This document shows positions 1 to 9,783 of a stretch of DNA of 64,000 nucleotides, piece after piece (the stretch's first letter is position 1; every line of letters starts with the position of its first letter). The notes under the pieces were generated by a model. That model saw only the letters and a program-made list of their open reading frames with translations, did no database searches and was not told the origin of the DNA. The translations under genes were made by a program, and so were the position numbers. This DNA is from Halobacillus litoralis (GTDB taxonomy: Bacteria; Bacillota; Bacilli; Bacillales; Halobacillaceae): the NCBI RefSeq assembly GCF_020524085.2, contig NZ_CP129016.1:2288001-2352000 (forward strand). The letters are read 5' to 3'.

Positions 1-1
1 A

Positions 2-1912
2 GAGCAGCAGCTGAGAGCAGTTACTCAGGCCGTTGAAGATCAATATACGATTTCTGAAGATATTGCGGAAGAACGTCTGAGTATGATAAGCGAGATTTAT
101 GATGTCGTAGAAGAAACGAAGAGCCAGGGAGAAAATCTAACTAATGAAGAACAAGTAACTATGATTGAATCGCTCTTGACGGATGAACTTTCTGAGGGGC
201 TTCCCACAGAAGTTTTTCTTCCGTTGCTCAGGGCGGATCAACCTTCGTTGAATGAGAGCCAGCGGATGCTTGAAACCCTTTTACATAACTATTATAAAGA
301 AGGGGTCCAAGTATCAGAAGTTGAAGATCTGGAACGAAGGATTGATCTGGAAGTTCAATATTCAAAAACGCCTTTGCCTTTGAAACCAGTCATTTCGGAC
401 ATAGGGGCTTATGCCCTTGTCGAGAACTCCTTGTTCGATCCTGAAAAAACAGATAGAGCCATAAAAAAAGCGGCTGCTACTGTCGAGCCAGTCATGATTA
501 GAGCTGGAGAAGTGATTGTTTCAGAAGGGTCTACGATCACAGGGGATATCTATGATGATCTTTTATTGACCGGACTGCTCGATCAACAGCGTAATATACT
601 TCCTTCCATTGGACTGGCCATGTTTGCCCTTCTATTAGGCGCTATTTTGTATGTAGAATGCAGAAAGGCCGTTAAAAAGGACAACTGGACTGTACGTCAT
701 ATTTTTATATCCACGTTGGTATCCTTATTAATGATTACGCTCATGAAAGTGTTCAGTTTATTTGGATCCATGGAACAACCTGTCTACTATCTTTTCCCAG
801 CCGTCACAGGTGTCATGATTATCAAGATTCTCTGTTCTGAGCGGTTTGCGATTGTAATGGCGGTGGTCTATTCTTTAATGGCGTGCTTGTTGTTCAACGG
901 ACAATTAGCTGGAGCTCTTCATGCAACCGCAGGAATGTATTTACTTCTATCTCAGCTGGCAGGGATCTTCTTCCTTACCCAAAGTAAAGATAGGTTATCC
1001 ATTGTGCGTGCAAGTGCAGGTGTTGCTTTTACCAATATATGTGCAATCCTGTTCTTTCTATTCATTTCTTTTGAAAAATACTCATGGTCGGAAGTGCTTT
1101 TGTATAGTGGGTATGGGGTCAGTGGCGCCTTTCTTTCCACAGTTTTGACGCTTGGCTTTCTTCCTTTCATAGAGACCGGTTTCGGAGTTCTTTCTGATCA
1201 GAAATTGCTGACACTTGCCAGCCCTAACCACCCTCTTTTACGTAAAATACTAGTGGAAGCACCAGGTACGTATCATCACAGTGTCATGGTAGCTAATTTA
1301 AGTGAAGCGGCGTGTGAATCAATTGGAGCTCATGGTCTTCTTGCACGTGTGGCATCCTATTACCATGACCTCGGAAAAACCGTCCATCCCCATTATTTTA
1401 TTGAGAATCAAATGGGGATGAGAAATCCACATGATTTTCTGGAACCTGAACAAAGCGCTGAAATGATCATTAACCACCCCTATGAGGGTGCGAGGATGCT
1501 GAAGAAGAGTAAAATTCCAGACGAAATCATTGATATCGCTGAACAACATCATGGGACGACGCTTTTAAAGTATTTTTATTATCAGGCTAAGGAAATGAAC
1601 GAAGATACCAAAGAATGTGATTACAGGTATCCAGGTCCGAAGCCTCAAAGTAAGGAAGCGGCAATCGTTTGTATTTGCGATTCGGTGGAAGCGGCGGTAC
1701 GCTCATTAAATCACCCGACAGAAGAAAAAATCCATAAAATCGTGAAGTCTATTTTGGAAGACCGCATGCTCGATGGTCAACTGGATGACAGTAATTTAAC
1801 GTTTAATGAGTTGAAGACAATGGAAACAGCCATATGTGAAACGATGCATGGCTTCTTTCACTCAAGAATCGAATACCCGGAAAACAAACCATTAGTCAAG
1901 GAGGCAAAATAA
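2..1912 (+). CDS. pgpH: Cyclic-di-AMP phosphodiesterase PgpH (7TM-HD family), 5'-truncated by the window edge
   Basis: The frame is open from base 2, with no start visible, so the ATG at 83 is an internal methionine and the N-terminus lies outside the window. About 636 residues remain: the rest of an extracytoplasmic domain, a block of hydrophobic helices from roughly base 600 to 1170, then a cytosolic HD domain (HHSVMVANL, and YYHDLGK carrying the metal-binding His-Asp pair). This is the YqfF/PgpH architecture; family members hydrolyse the second messenger c-di-AMP at the membrane. The stop is one base before ybeY, whose Shine-Dalgarno lies inside the last pgpH codons, so the two are co-transcribed. 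In B. subtilis phoH precedes this gene. Confidence 0.93.
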   Translation, partial: EQQLRAVTQAVEDQYTISEDIAEERLSMISEIYDVVEETKSQGENLTNEEQVTMIESLLTDELSEGLPTEVFLPLLRADQPSLNESQRMLETLLHNYYKEGVQVSEVEDLERRIDLEVQYSKTPLPLKPVISDIGAYALVENSLFDPEKTDRAIKKAAATVEPVMIRAGEVIVSEGSTITGDIYDDLLLTGLLDQQRNILPSIGLAMFALLLGAILYVECRKAVKKDNWTVRHIFISTLVSLLMITLMKVFSLFGSMEQPVYYLFPAVTGVMIIKILCSERFAIVMAVVYSLMACLLFNGQLAGALHATAGMYLLLSQLAGIFFLTQSKDRLSIVRASAGVAFTNICAILFFLFISFEKYSWSEVLLYSGYGVSGAFLSTVLTLGFLPFIETGFGVLSDQKLLTLASPNHPLLRKILVEAPGTYHHSVMVANLSEAACESIGAHGLLARVASYYHDLGKTVHPHYFIENQMGMRNPHDFLEPEQSAEMIINHPYEGARMLKKSKIPDEIIDIAEQHHGTTLLKYFYYQAKEMNEDTKECDYRYPGPKPQSKEAAIVCICDSVEAAVRSLNHPTEEKIHKIVKSILEDRMLDGQLDDSNLTFNELKTMETAICETMHGFFHSRIEYPENKPLVKEAK

Positions 1913-1913
1913 T

Positions 1914-2384
1914 ATGATTACCATTGATTTTCAAGACGAAACCAATTCAGTAGATGAAGCATTTGTCGATATGATTCAGCGTATCATCCGTTTTGCAGGA
2001 GAAAAAGAAGGGGTTACAGGAGATGCGGAAGTTTCTGTCAGCTTTGTGGATAACAAAGAAATACAGGAAATCAACCGTAATTACCGTCAAAAAGATGAAC
2101 CCACAGATGTCATTTCTTTTGCCATGCAAGAACTTGGGGAAGATGAAATGAATGTGTTGGATGAGAACATGCCGCTCATGCTGGGTGATATAATCATTTC
2201 TGTCGATAAGGCGAAAGAGCAAGCCGAAGACTATAACCATTCTCTTGAACGAGAATTTGGCTTCATGGCGTTGCATGGGTTCTTGCATCTGCTTGGTTAT
2301 GATCACATGAATGAAGAAGATGAGAAGAAGATGTTCGGCAGACAAGAGGAAATTTTACATGAGTTCGGACTTCAAAGATCGTAA
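1914..2384 (+). CDS. ybeY: Endoribonuclease YbeY, rRNA maturation/quality-control factor
   Basis: 156 residues, normal for the family. The diagnostic zinc-binding motif HGFLHLLGYDH (H-x3-H-x5-H) is intact near residue 124. YbeY is a single-strand-specific metallo-endoribonuclease involved in 16S rRNA 3'-end maturation and ribosome quality control. The ATG follows AAGGAGG, which is embedded in the end of pgpH. Its 3' end overlaps the start of dgkA by 26 bases. Neighbours pgpH, dgkA and era are those seen in B. subtilis. Confidence 0.95.
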   Translation: MITIDFQDETNSVDEAFVDMIQRIIRFAGEKEGVTGDAEVSVSFVDNKEIQEINRNYRQKDEPTDVISFAMQELGEDEMNVLDENMPLMLGDIIISVDKAKEQAEDYNHSLEREFGFMALHGFLHLLGYDHMNEEDEKKMFGRQEEILHEFGLQRS

Positions 2385-2736
2385 ACAGAAGACAAGGATC
2401 GGTTTCCGTTTCGCTTGGAATGGAATAAAAGAAGTGTATCAGTCGGAGCGGAATTTTCGGATACATCTCTCTGTAGCTTTATTAGTCTTCATAGCAGCCT
2501 TTGTATTCGGTTTATCTAAAGGGGAGTGGATGACCATCTTCCTCATTGTGGTCATCGTCCTCAGCCTGCAAATGGTTAATACAGCTGTGGAAAGACTGCT
2601 TGATTTTTACCATCCGGAACAACACCCCGTCATTGGCTCCATTAAAGATATTACAGCCGGGGCGGTCCTTGTAGCGAGTATTGGATCGGTCATCATAGGA
2701 CTCATTATTTTCATCCCTAAGCTTTTCATGATATGA
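2359..2736 (+). CDS. dgkA: DgkA-family undecaprenol/diacylglycerol kinase
   Basis: About 125 residues with three predicted membrane helices. I chose the ATG at 2359, preceded by AGAGGA, over an upstream in-frame ATG at 2311 that lies deep inside ybeY. Gram-positive DgkA proteins are mainly undecaprenol kinases that recycle the lipid carrier for cell-wall synthesis. The family signature appears as SLQMVNTAVERLLD: Asn and the second Glu are kept, but the first acidic residue (Glu in B. subtilis SLELLNTAIE and E69 in E. coli, the proposed general base) is Gln, codon CAA. Activity is therefore uncertain, or this belongs to a variant subfamily. The cdd gene that normally follows in B. subtilis is absent. 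Confidence 0.88.
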   Translation: MSSDFKDRKQKTRIGFRFAWNGIKEVYQSERNFRIHLSVALLVFIAAFVFGLSKGEWMTIFLIVVIVLSLQMVNTAVERLLDFYHPEQHPVIGSIKDITAGAVLVASIGSVIIGLIIFIPKLFMI

Positions 2737-2814
2737 GAATAGGAATGAACCTGAGAAGATGATATAGTAAAATGGAGCAGAACGACTGCGTGAACATTTA
2801 TTGGAGGAACATTT

Positions 2815-3720
2815 ATGACAGAGAATTTCAAATCAGGTTTTGTTACAATCGTTGGTCGTCCCAATGTAGGAAAATCAACGTTTATGAATCGTGTAATCGG
2901 TGAAAAGATTGCCATTATGAGTGACAAGCCCCAAACCACTAGAAACAAAATCCAGGGAGTAATGACAGATAAAGAGTCGCAAATCATTTTTATTGATACT
3001 CCCGGAATCCATAAACCAAAGCACAAGCTTGGAGACTATATGGTGAACGTTGCAGAAAATACATTGAACGAAGTGGATGCCGTTCTTTTTATGATCAATG
3101 CAGAAGAAGGATACGGTAGAGGAGACCAATTCATTTTGGACCGTCTGCAACGTGTCGACCAGCCTGTATTTTTAATCATTAATAAAATTGACAGGGTTCA
3201 TCCAGATGACTTACTGCCTTTAATTGATCAGTACAAAGAGAAGCTTGATTTTGAAGAAATCATTCCAATCTCAGCGCTTGAAGGGAACAACGTCAACCAT
3301 TTGTTGGACGTCCTAAAACAGCATCTGCCTGAAGGGCCGCAGTTTTATCCGGAAGACCAAATCACGGACCATCCGGAACGCTTTGTGATCAGCGAATTTA
3401 TTAGAGAAAAAGTGTTACATTTGACTCGTGAGGAAATCCCTCATTCCATTGCTGTTGTCATTGAAGCAATTGAGCCTAGGAATGAACATGATAAAGTACA
3501 AATTCAAGCGGCTATCATCGTGGAACGAAAGTCTCAAAAAGGCATAATTATCGGTAAGCAAGGCAGTATGTTAAAAGAAATCGGTAAGAGAGCCAGAAGA
3601 GACATCGAGTCACTTTTAGGGAGCAAAGTGTATTTGGAACTTTGGGTCAAAGTACAGAAAGACTGGAGAAACAAACAAATCCAACTTAGTGATTTCGGCT
3701 ATCGCGAAGACGAATATTGA
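2815..3720 (+). CDS. era: GTPase Era
   Basis: 301 residues, the usual length. The N-terminal Ras-like GTPase domain shows G1 [10 protein letters not shown]3 DTPGIHKP, G4 NKID and the G5 region (PISALEG). The C-terminal KH domain contains the loop [15 protein letters not shown]. Era binds 16S rRNA and assists 30S assembly. The ATG follows TTGGAGGAAC. It begins 78 bases after dgkA, where cdd sits in B. subtilis. yqzL and recO follow on the same strand. Confidence 0.97.
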   Translation: MTENFKSGFVTIVGRPNVGKSTFMNRVIGEKIAIMSDKPQTTRNKIQGVMTDKESQIIFIDTPGIHKPKHKLGDYMVNVAENTLNEVDAVLFMINAEEGYGRGDQFILDRLQRVDQPVFLIINKIDRVHPDDLLPLIDQYKEKLDFEEIIPISALEGNNVNHLLDVLKQHLPEGPQFYPEDQITDHPERFVISEFIREKVLHLTREEIPHSIAVVIEAIEPRNEHDKVQIQAAIIVERKSQKGIIIGKQGSMLKEIGKRARRDIESLLGSKVYLELWVKVQKDWRNKQIQLSDFGYREDEY

Positions 3721-3814
3721 GGGTTGGAAAATATTAAGCCTTATGTTTTCAGTCAGGGGAAGCATTCTAGTAATGTACACTCGTTTAGCGATGATAAGAA
3801 AGGCGGTGTTTCTT

Positions 3815-3967
3815 GTGCGCGACAAGCTTTCATGGAACGTTTTCAGTCAAACAGGTAGTGTGGAAACTTATTTACTGATGAAAGAATTGGAGTCTCAAGA
3901 TCAGCAGTCTCAAGAACAGCTCGCTTCCCCTACTGAACCAATATCTACGGATGATCTTCATTCGTAA
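3815..3967 (+). CDS. yqzL: YqzL-like small protein
   Basis: A 50-residue protein between era and recO, the position of yqzL in B. subtilis. The sequence starts VRDKLSWNVFSQTGSVETYL and continues LLMKELE, resembling the conserved YqzL core, followed by a low-complexity Ser/Gln/Glu tail. I chose the GTG at 3815 (AAAGGCGGTG upstream) because the family begins here; the open frame extends back into era but that part is not conserved. Function unknown. Confidence 0.75.
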   Translation: MRDKLSWNVFSQTGSVETYLLMKELESQDQQSQEQLASPTEPISTDDLHS

Positions 3968-3988
3968 ACGGAGCAGGTGAGCCATTTG

Positions 3989-4732
3989 ATGGACAAGGTG
4001 GAAGGAGTCGTCATCCGGACGAATAATTACGGTGAAACACATAAAATCGTCACGATGATGACACGAGAAAAAGGGAAAATTGGTGTAATGGCTCGTGGGG
4101 CTAAAAAACCAAAGAGCCGGATGTCCTCAATCACCCAACCATTCATCCACGGCACATTTTTAATTCAAACAGGGTCCGGCTTAGGATCAATGAGTCAGGG
4201 GGAGATGTTATCTTCCCTCAGGTCTATTCGCGAGGATATTGTAAAAACGGCTTATGCTTCTTACATCGCAGAATTGACAGATAAACTCATTGAAGAAAAG
4301 CAGCCGGATCCTTTTCTTTATGAACAGTTGCTTCAAACCTTCCAATGGATGAATGAAGGGAAGGATCCAAACATTCTGACATTGATGTATGAGTTGAAAA
4401 TGTACAAAAAAGCGGGATTCGCTCCTGTCGTCGATCACTGCATCCAATGCGGCAGTCAGGAAGGACCTTTTGCATTTTCTATGATAGAGGGCGGCCTATT
4501 ATGCTTTCGTTGTAAGCAGCGGGACCCGCAAGCCTATGGTTTGCCAGATCCTTTACCTAAACTGCTGAGAGTCTTCTTACATATGGATGTGAAGCGGCTT
4601 GGTCAGATTACGATGAAAGAAGAGAATAAAAAATTGTTGCGTCACATTATGGATGAGTACTATGATCGATATGGTGGATATTTCATTAAATCCAAGAAAT
4701 TTTTAAAACAGCTGGATTTGTTTTCAGACTGA
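3989..4732 (+). CDS. recO: DNA repair protein RecO
   Basis: 247 residues from the ATG at 3989, which has AGGTGA eight bases upstream. A GTG at 3977 is in frame but too close to a Shine-Dalgarno. The N-terminal OB-fold begins MDKVEGVVIRTNNYGETHKI, and a zinc-finger-like CIQCGSQEG...CFRC pair lies near residue 150. RecO loads RecA onto SSB-coated DNA with RecR in gap repair. It is last in the era-yqzL-recO run and is followed by the glyQS promoter. Confidence 0.95.
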   Translation: MDKVEGVVIRTNNYGETHKIVTMMTREKGKIGVMARGAKKPKSRMSSITQPFIHGTFLIQTGSGLGSMSQGEMLSSLRSIREDIVKTAYASYIAELTDKLIEEKQPDPFLYEQLLQTFQWMNEGKDPNILTLMYELKMYKKAGFAPVVDHCIQCGSQEGPFAFSMIEGGLLCFRCKQRDPQAYGLPDPLPKLLRVFLHMDVKRLGQITMKEENKKLLRHIMDEYYDRYGGYFIKSKKFLKQLDLFSD

Positions 4733-4735
4733 GGT

Positions 4736-4765
4736 TTGACAATTTTGCTGAAATTAGAGTATGAT
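4736..4765 (+). promoter_or_regulatory. Sigma-A promoter for the glyQS T-box transcript
   Basis: TTGACA at 4736-4741 and TATGAT at 4760-4765, separated by 18 bases. It starts just after the recO stop codon and immediately precedes the T-box leader, giving glyQS its own transcript. Confidence 0.75.
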
Positions 4766-4777
4766 TCTATTACTAAA

Positions 4778-4985
4778 TAACGTGTTGCTGTGAAGGAGAG
4801 TAGTAACCGGTCCTTCTGTTTCCAAAAGCGAGCTTGTGGTGGTGAGAGACAAGCGGAAACCAACTGGTGAAGGCGTTCTGGAGCAATGATTAAAGTGGCT
4901 TCCTATCAGTGGAAGCAATTAGGGTGGAACCGCGGAGACCCCGTCCCTATGTCTGGATGCAGACGTAGGAACGGGGTCTCTTTTC
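4778..4985 (+). promoter_or_regulatory. T-box riboswitch, glycyl-tRNA specific, with leader terminator
   Basis: The conserved T-box AGGGTGGAACCGCG is at 4921-4934. It is followed by a strong terminator hairpin whose arms GAGACCCCGT and ACGGGGTCTC lie within 4935-4980, with a TTTTC tail. The leader senses uncharged tRNA-Gly: pairing of the acceptor end with the T-box bulge stabilises the antiterminator and lets glyQS be transcribed. A GGC triplet at 4872-4874 is a possible specifier, but I did not fold stem I and this is tentative. Confidence 0.92.
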
Positions 4986-5016
4986 ATTTGAGTAAGTCAT
5001 TTTTAGGAGGGTACGT

Positions 5017-5904
5017 ATGAATATTCAAGACATGATCTTAACATTGCAAAATCATTGGTCGAAACAAGGTTGTCTGCTTATGCAAGCTTACGATACAGAA
5101 AAAGGGGCAGGGACGATGTCTCCCATGACGCTTTTACGAAGCCTCGGACCTGAACCTTGGAACGTTGCCTATGTAGAGCCGTCCCGTCGTCCTGCTGACG
5201 GACGATATGGCCAAAACCCGAACCGTTTATATCAACACCATCAGTTTCAGGTCATTATGAAACCTTCTCCGGATAATATTCAGGAATTGTACTTAGAATC
5301 ACTCGAAGCTCTTGGGATTGATCCGAAGAAACACGACATCCGATTCGTAGAAGATAACTGGGAAAACCCAACCCTCGGTGCCGCAGGTCTTGGGTGGGAA
5401 GTGTGGCTTGATGGTATGGAAATCACGCAATTTACGTATTTTCAACAAATCGGTGGCCTTGAAGCTAAGCCGGTCTCTGCTGAAATTACGTACGGCCTGG
5501 AACGACTAGCCTCTTACATTCAAGATAAAGAAAATGTTTTTGAATTAGAATGGACCAATGGAGTAACAGTAGGAGATATTTTCACTCAGCCGGAATATGA
5601 ACATTCGGTTTATACATTCGAAGCTTCTGATGAGGATATGTTGTTCAATCTCTTCTCAACTTATGAAAAGGAAGCACAGCGTATCATGGAACAAGGGCTT
5701 GTTTTCCCAGCTTATGATTATGTGTTGAAATGTTCCCATACATTTAATTTGCTGGATGCGAAAGGGGTCATTAGTGTAACCGAAAGAACGGGTTACATCT
5801 CCCGTGTAAGAAATCTGGCGCGGAAAATTGCTAAAACCTATGTAGAAGAAAGGGAGCGTCTTGGCTTCCCAATGTTGAAGAAGGAGGAGGGGCATCATGA
5901 GTAA
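5017..5904 (+). CDS. glyQ: Glycine--tRNA ligase alpha subunit
   Basis: 295 residues, full length for the alpha chain of the alpha2-beta2 bacterial glycyl-tRNA synthetase (class II). It begins [14 protein letters not shown] and contains the conserved GAGTMSPMT and [12 protein letters not shown] segments of the aminoacyl-adenylate site. The ATG follows TAGGAGGG. It sits directly behind the glycine T-box and overlaps glyS by eight bases, implying translational coupling. Confidence 0.97.
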   Translation: MNIQDMILTLQNHWSKQGCLLMQAYDTEKGAGTMSPMTLLRSLGPEPWNVAYVEPSRRPADGRYGQNPNRLYQHHQFQVIMKPSPDNIQELYLESLEALGIDPKKHDIRFVEDNWENPTLGAAGLGWEVWLDGMEITQFTYFQQIGGLEAKPVSAEITYGLERLASYIQDKENVFELEWTNGVTVGDIFTQPEYEHSVYTFEASDEDMLFNLFSTYEKEAQRIMEQGLVFPAYDYVLKCSHTFNLLDAKGVISVTERTGYISRVRNLARKIAKTYVEERERLGFPMLKKEEGHHE

Positions 5905-7981
5905 TACCGTATTATTTGAACTAGGTGTGGAAGAGCTTCCTGCTCGTTTTATTAATGATGCATTAGATCAGCTGCAAGAAAAGACTGCTCAATGGTTTAA
6001 GGATAACCGAATTCCTTATGGAGACATCACCGGCTTTGCAACCCCGAGAAGGTTGGCTGTTAAAATTACAAACGTTGAAGAAAAGCAGCCGGATATTGAA
6101 GAGGAAGCGAAAGGACCAGCCAAGAAAATTGCTCTTGATGAAGAAGGAAACTGGACGAAGGCGGCCATCGGTTTTTCCAAGGGGCAAGGCAAAGATGTAG
6201 AGGATATTTATTTTAAAGAAATCAAAGGCACTGAATATGTTCATGTCAATAAGTTCATTGAAGGAGAAGCAACCACCAAACTCCTTCAAAACTTCCGGGA
6301 TGTTTTCTTATCGCTTACTTTCCCTAAAAACATGAGGTGGGGAAATCGTGAACTTCGTTATGCACGTCCAATCCGTTGGATGATCGGTCTTTTCGGTGAA
6401 AAAGTCATTCCTTTTTCAATCGAAGGTGTGGAAACAGGTAATAAGACATTCGGGCATCGTTTCTTAGGATCCGAAACGACAGTAACTGAAGCGGATGCTT
6501 ATGAACAAACGTTGAAAGAACAGTATGTCATGGCTTCCGTCGAGGAAAGAAAAGCTGAGATTGTCGATCAGCTGAAGAAGCTTGAAAGTGAAAATGAGTG
6601 GAAGCTGATGATTGATGAAGATTTATTGAACGAAGTGACGCACTTAGTTGAATATCCAACCGTTTTCAGTGGCACTTTCTCTGATGAATTCCTTGAAGTT
6701 CCCGAAGAAGCACTGGTTACTTCAATGAAGGAGCATCAGCGTTATTTTCCGGTTCGTGCTCTTAATGGAGAATTGAAACCTCATTTCGTTGGGGTCCGCA
6801 ATGGGGATGACCAACATCTTGAGACAGTTTCAAGAGGGAACGAAAAGGTATTGAAGGCACGTCTTAAGGATGCTCAGTTCTTTTATGAAGAAGATCAAAA
6901 GGGAAGCATTGATGAAAAAATGCAGAAGCTTTCTCGCATGGTCTACCAGTAAGAGCTTGGCACGTTAGCAGATAAAGTCCAACGGATCGTAGCCATTACC
7001 GGCAAACTCGGAGAATGGATCGGTCTTGAAGAAGCTCAACTGCAAAAAGCGAAACGGGCAGCAGAAATTTGTAAATTTGACCTTGTGACCCAGATGGTCG
7101 ATGAATTTACAGAACTGCAAGGAACGATGGGCGAAAAGTACGCGCGAATCTTCGGTGAGGATGAAGAGGTAGCTGTAGCCATTAATGAACATTACATGCC
7201 TCGTCAAGCAAATGGAGACGTACCTTCGTCAACCATTGGTTCACTTGTCAGCATTGCAGATAAGCTGGATACAATCGTTGGTAGTATTTCCATCGGTATT
7301 ATTCCGACTGGTTCACAGGACCCTTACGGATTAAGGCGCCAGGCTTTAGGGATTCTGCAAACCTTAACGGCTCATGGATGGTCCATTCCAGTTGAGCAAT
7401 TGATCGATCTCGTACATCAATTTTATTATGAACTGGAGCTCCCGACTCGTGAGGAAACAGAAGTCCATAACGATTTACATGAATTCTTCCGCGTACGTGC
7501 GGCTTATTTAATGAGAGAGGAAGGAGTCGCACCCGATGTTGTGGAAGCTGTTTTGGCAAATGGAATCGGCGTCTATCCAACAACGAAGGAAAAAGCGGTT
7601 CTTTTAGTAGAAAAACGCCAGGACCCTTCATTCAAAACTGTGCATGAAGCACTAGGTCGTGTGTTGAACTTGGCTAAGAAGACAGATGCGGCAAATGTCG
7701 ATCCTACATTGTTTGAAAATGACCAAGAGCGAAAGTTGTATGATGTTTATCAGCAAGTACAGGAAGATTATCGACACGCATTGCGTGAGACTCACCTGGG
7801 TCTTGCTCTTGATCAGTTATCCAAGCTTGCAAACCCAATCCATTCCTTCTTTGATGCAACGATGGTAATGGCAGAAGACGAAAGCATCCGCCGTAACCGC
7901 TTAGGTCTATTGAAACAGATTTCTAAGGACGTCTATGCATTCGCCGACTTGAATGCCATTGAATGGAAACAACAGTTCTAA
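5897..7981 (+). pseudogene. glyS: Glycine--tRNA ligase beta subunit, interrupted by an in-frame stop
   Basis: Two open stretches (5897-6952 and 6953-7981) lie in the same frame and together give about 694 residues, close to the usual 680-690. The break is a TAA at 6950-6952, in ...RMVYQ-stop-ELGTLADKVQ. Related proteins have an acidic residue there, so a GAA to TAA change is the simplest reading. The beta subunit binds tRNA and is needed for charging, and I see no second glyS. I think it likely that the living cell has an intact gene and that the stop is a base-calling error, but the sequence alone cannot exclude a true mutation or suppression. Confidence 0.9.
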
Positions 7982-8062
7982 TCAGCTTTCTTTTACCGAT
8001 AATTAAAATGAGCTATAATTAAGAAATAGTATGTCACAGTTAGTGATCGGGGTGAAGAAAGA

Positions 8063-8692
8063 TTGGAACTATCAAACCGGCAAGAACAAATTATTCAAAT
8101 CGTTAAAGAGAACGGGCCGATTACAGGTGAGAATATAGCGGATCAGCTGAACTTAACAAGAGCGACGCTTCGTCCAGACCTAGCCATTCTTACAATGGCG
8201 GGTTTCTTGGACGCCCGCCCGCGTGTCGGTTATTTCTTTACAGGGAAAACAGGGTCTGAGCTTTTTACGGAAAAGCTTAAGAAGTTCAAAGTGGATGAAT
8301 ATCAATCTCGCCCGATTGTTGTGGAAGAAGATGTATCGGTTTACGATGCTATTTGTGCTATGTTCTTAGAAGACGTAGGGACACTTTTCGTAACAGATCA
8401 ACACTCCATTTTAACAGGAGTCTTATCAAGGAAAGATCTGCTGAGAGCGAGTATCGGTAATCAGGATCTTACTTCCGTTCCTGTCCATATCATTATGACG
8501 AGGATGCCGAATATTACGGTTTGTGAACCTGAAGATTTGTTGTTAGATGCCGCTCAGAAGTTAATTGAAAAACAAATTGATGGTCTGCCTGTAGTCCAAC
8601 CTACTGAAGAAGGGTTGAAAGTGGTCGGGCGACTGACAAAAACAAATATCACGAAAGCACTTGTGGAATTGGCTAGGGACCAACACTTGTAA
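8063..8692 (+). CDS. ccpN: Transcriptional repressor CcpN (HTH plus tandem CBS domains)
   Basis: 209 residues. The N-terminal winged helix-turn-helix covers about residues 1-65 (GENIADQLNLTRATLRPDL), followed by two CBS domains (about 80-205). In B. subtilis CcpN represses gluconeogenic genes (gapB, pckA) when glucose is present. The start is a TTG at 8063 with GGGGTGAAG upstream. It forms a pair with the next gene, as in B. subtilis ccpN-yqfL. Confidence 0.93.
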   Translation: MELSNRQEQIIQIVKENGPITGENIADQLNLTRATLRPDLAILTMAGFLDARPRVGYFFTGKTGSELFTEKLKKFKVDEYQSRPIVVEEDVSVYDAICAMFLEDVGTLFVTDQHSILTGVLSRKDLLRASIGNQDLTSVPVHIIMTRMPNITVCEPEDLLLDAAQKLIEKQIDGLPVVQPTEEGLKVVGRLTKTNITKALVELARDQHL

Positions 8693-8715
8693 TTTTATAG
8701 GGGAAGAGGGATAGT

Positions 8716-9528
8716 ATGGAAAAGCCCTTAATTTATGTTTTATCTGATTCAGTAGGTGAGACGGCGGAACTGGTCGTGAAAGCGTGTCTCAGCCAGTTTG
8801 ATGACGGGCCTTTTGACTTGCAGCGAATCCCTTATGTGGAAGACAAAGGGACGATCAATGAGGCGGTGCAGCAGGCGAAAGAACATAATGCGATGATCGG
8901 TTTTACACTAGTGATTCCAGAGTTCAGACAACATCTGAAGCAGGAAGCTGAAAAGCACGGCATTCAGTGCGTCGATATTATGGGTCCGATGATGGAGGTC
9001 ATGGAAGATCATCTGCAAATCAAACCTCGCCTTGAACCGGGACTTGTTCATAAGTTAGATGAAGATTACTTTAAGAGAGTAGAGGCTATCGAATTCGCTG
9101 TCCGGTACGATGACGGTCGAGATCCACGTGGCATTTCCAAAGCCGATATTGTCCTGATTGGCGTTTCAAGAACATCGAAGACTCCATTGTCTCAGTATTT
9201 GGCTCACAAACGCCTGAAGGTAGCGAATGTCCCGATTGTACCGGAAGTGCAGCCGCCATCGGAATTGTTCCGTGTCGATCCCGATAAATGCATAGGCTTG
9301 AGTATCAGTGCAGAAAAGCTAAATGATATTAGAAAAGAAAGATTAAAGTCATTAGGGCTTGGGGATCAAGCAAGTTATGCGAATATGAATCGCATTCAGC
9401 AGGAAATCGACCACTTCAATCGGATTGTGGATCGGATCGGTTGTCCGGTGATTGATGTTTCGAACAAAGCCGTAGAAGAGACAGCCAATGTCATTATGAA
9501 CAAATTACGTCAGAATGCCCAAGAATAG
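8716..9528 (+). CDS. Pyruvate phosphate dikinase/PEP synthase regulatory protein (DUF299, YqfL/PpsR family)
   Basis: 270 residues, typical for the family. It starts [20 protein letters not shown], and the P-loop-like [15 protein letters not shown] appears near residue 152. DUF299 proteins are bifunctional kinase/pyrophosphorylases acting on PEP synthase or PPDK; in B. subtilis YqfL influences CcpN activity. It lies 23 bases after ccpN with an intergenic GGGGAAGAGGG ribosome-binding site. A strong hairpin follows. Confidence 0.9.
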   Translation: MEKPLIYVLSDSVGETAELVVKACLSQFDDGPFDLQRIPYVEDKGTINEAVQQAKEHNAMIGFTLVIPEFRQHLKQEAEKHGIQCVDIMGPMMEVMEDHLQIKPRLEPGLVHKLDEDYFKRVEAIEFAVRYDDGRDPRGISKADIVLIGVSRTSKTPLSQYLAHKRLKVANVPIVPEVQPPSELFRVDPDKCIGLSISAEKLNDIRKERLKSLGLGDQASYANMNRIQQEIDHFNRIVDRIGCPVIDVSNKAVEETANVIMNKLRQNAQE

Positions 9529-9540
9529 TACAAATAACGG

Positions 9541-9575
9541 AAGTCGCGCTTTGATTAAGCGCGACTTTTGTTGGG
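9541..9575 (+). terminator. Rho-independent terminator after yqfL
   Basis: AAGTCGCGCT and AGCGCGACTT pair with a 7-base loop, followed by a short T-rich tail. It ends the ccpN-yqfL unit. Confidence 0.85.
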
Positions 9576-9783
9576 AAGAATGAAATTAGGTACAATTAGA
9601 CATAGCGTAAATGATAGGAATGTATTATAATATCTATTTGTGGTAAAAATCCTTATAAAGAAGGGATGTCCATTCCTACGAAGTTTTTCTGAAACGGAGT
9701 CGGAAAAAGCACATACTTTTCAGAAAAATAAAACATTCACTTTTAAGGAGGATTCTACCGCTTATTGTAGAAATATTGATACT

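Noticed and set aside
83..85. ATG at 83 as the start of pgpH
   Set aside because: The frame is open with family-like sequence back to base 2 and there is no Shine-Dalgarno, so the gene is truncated by the window.
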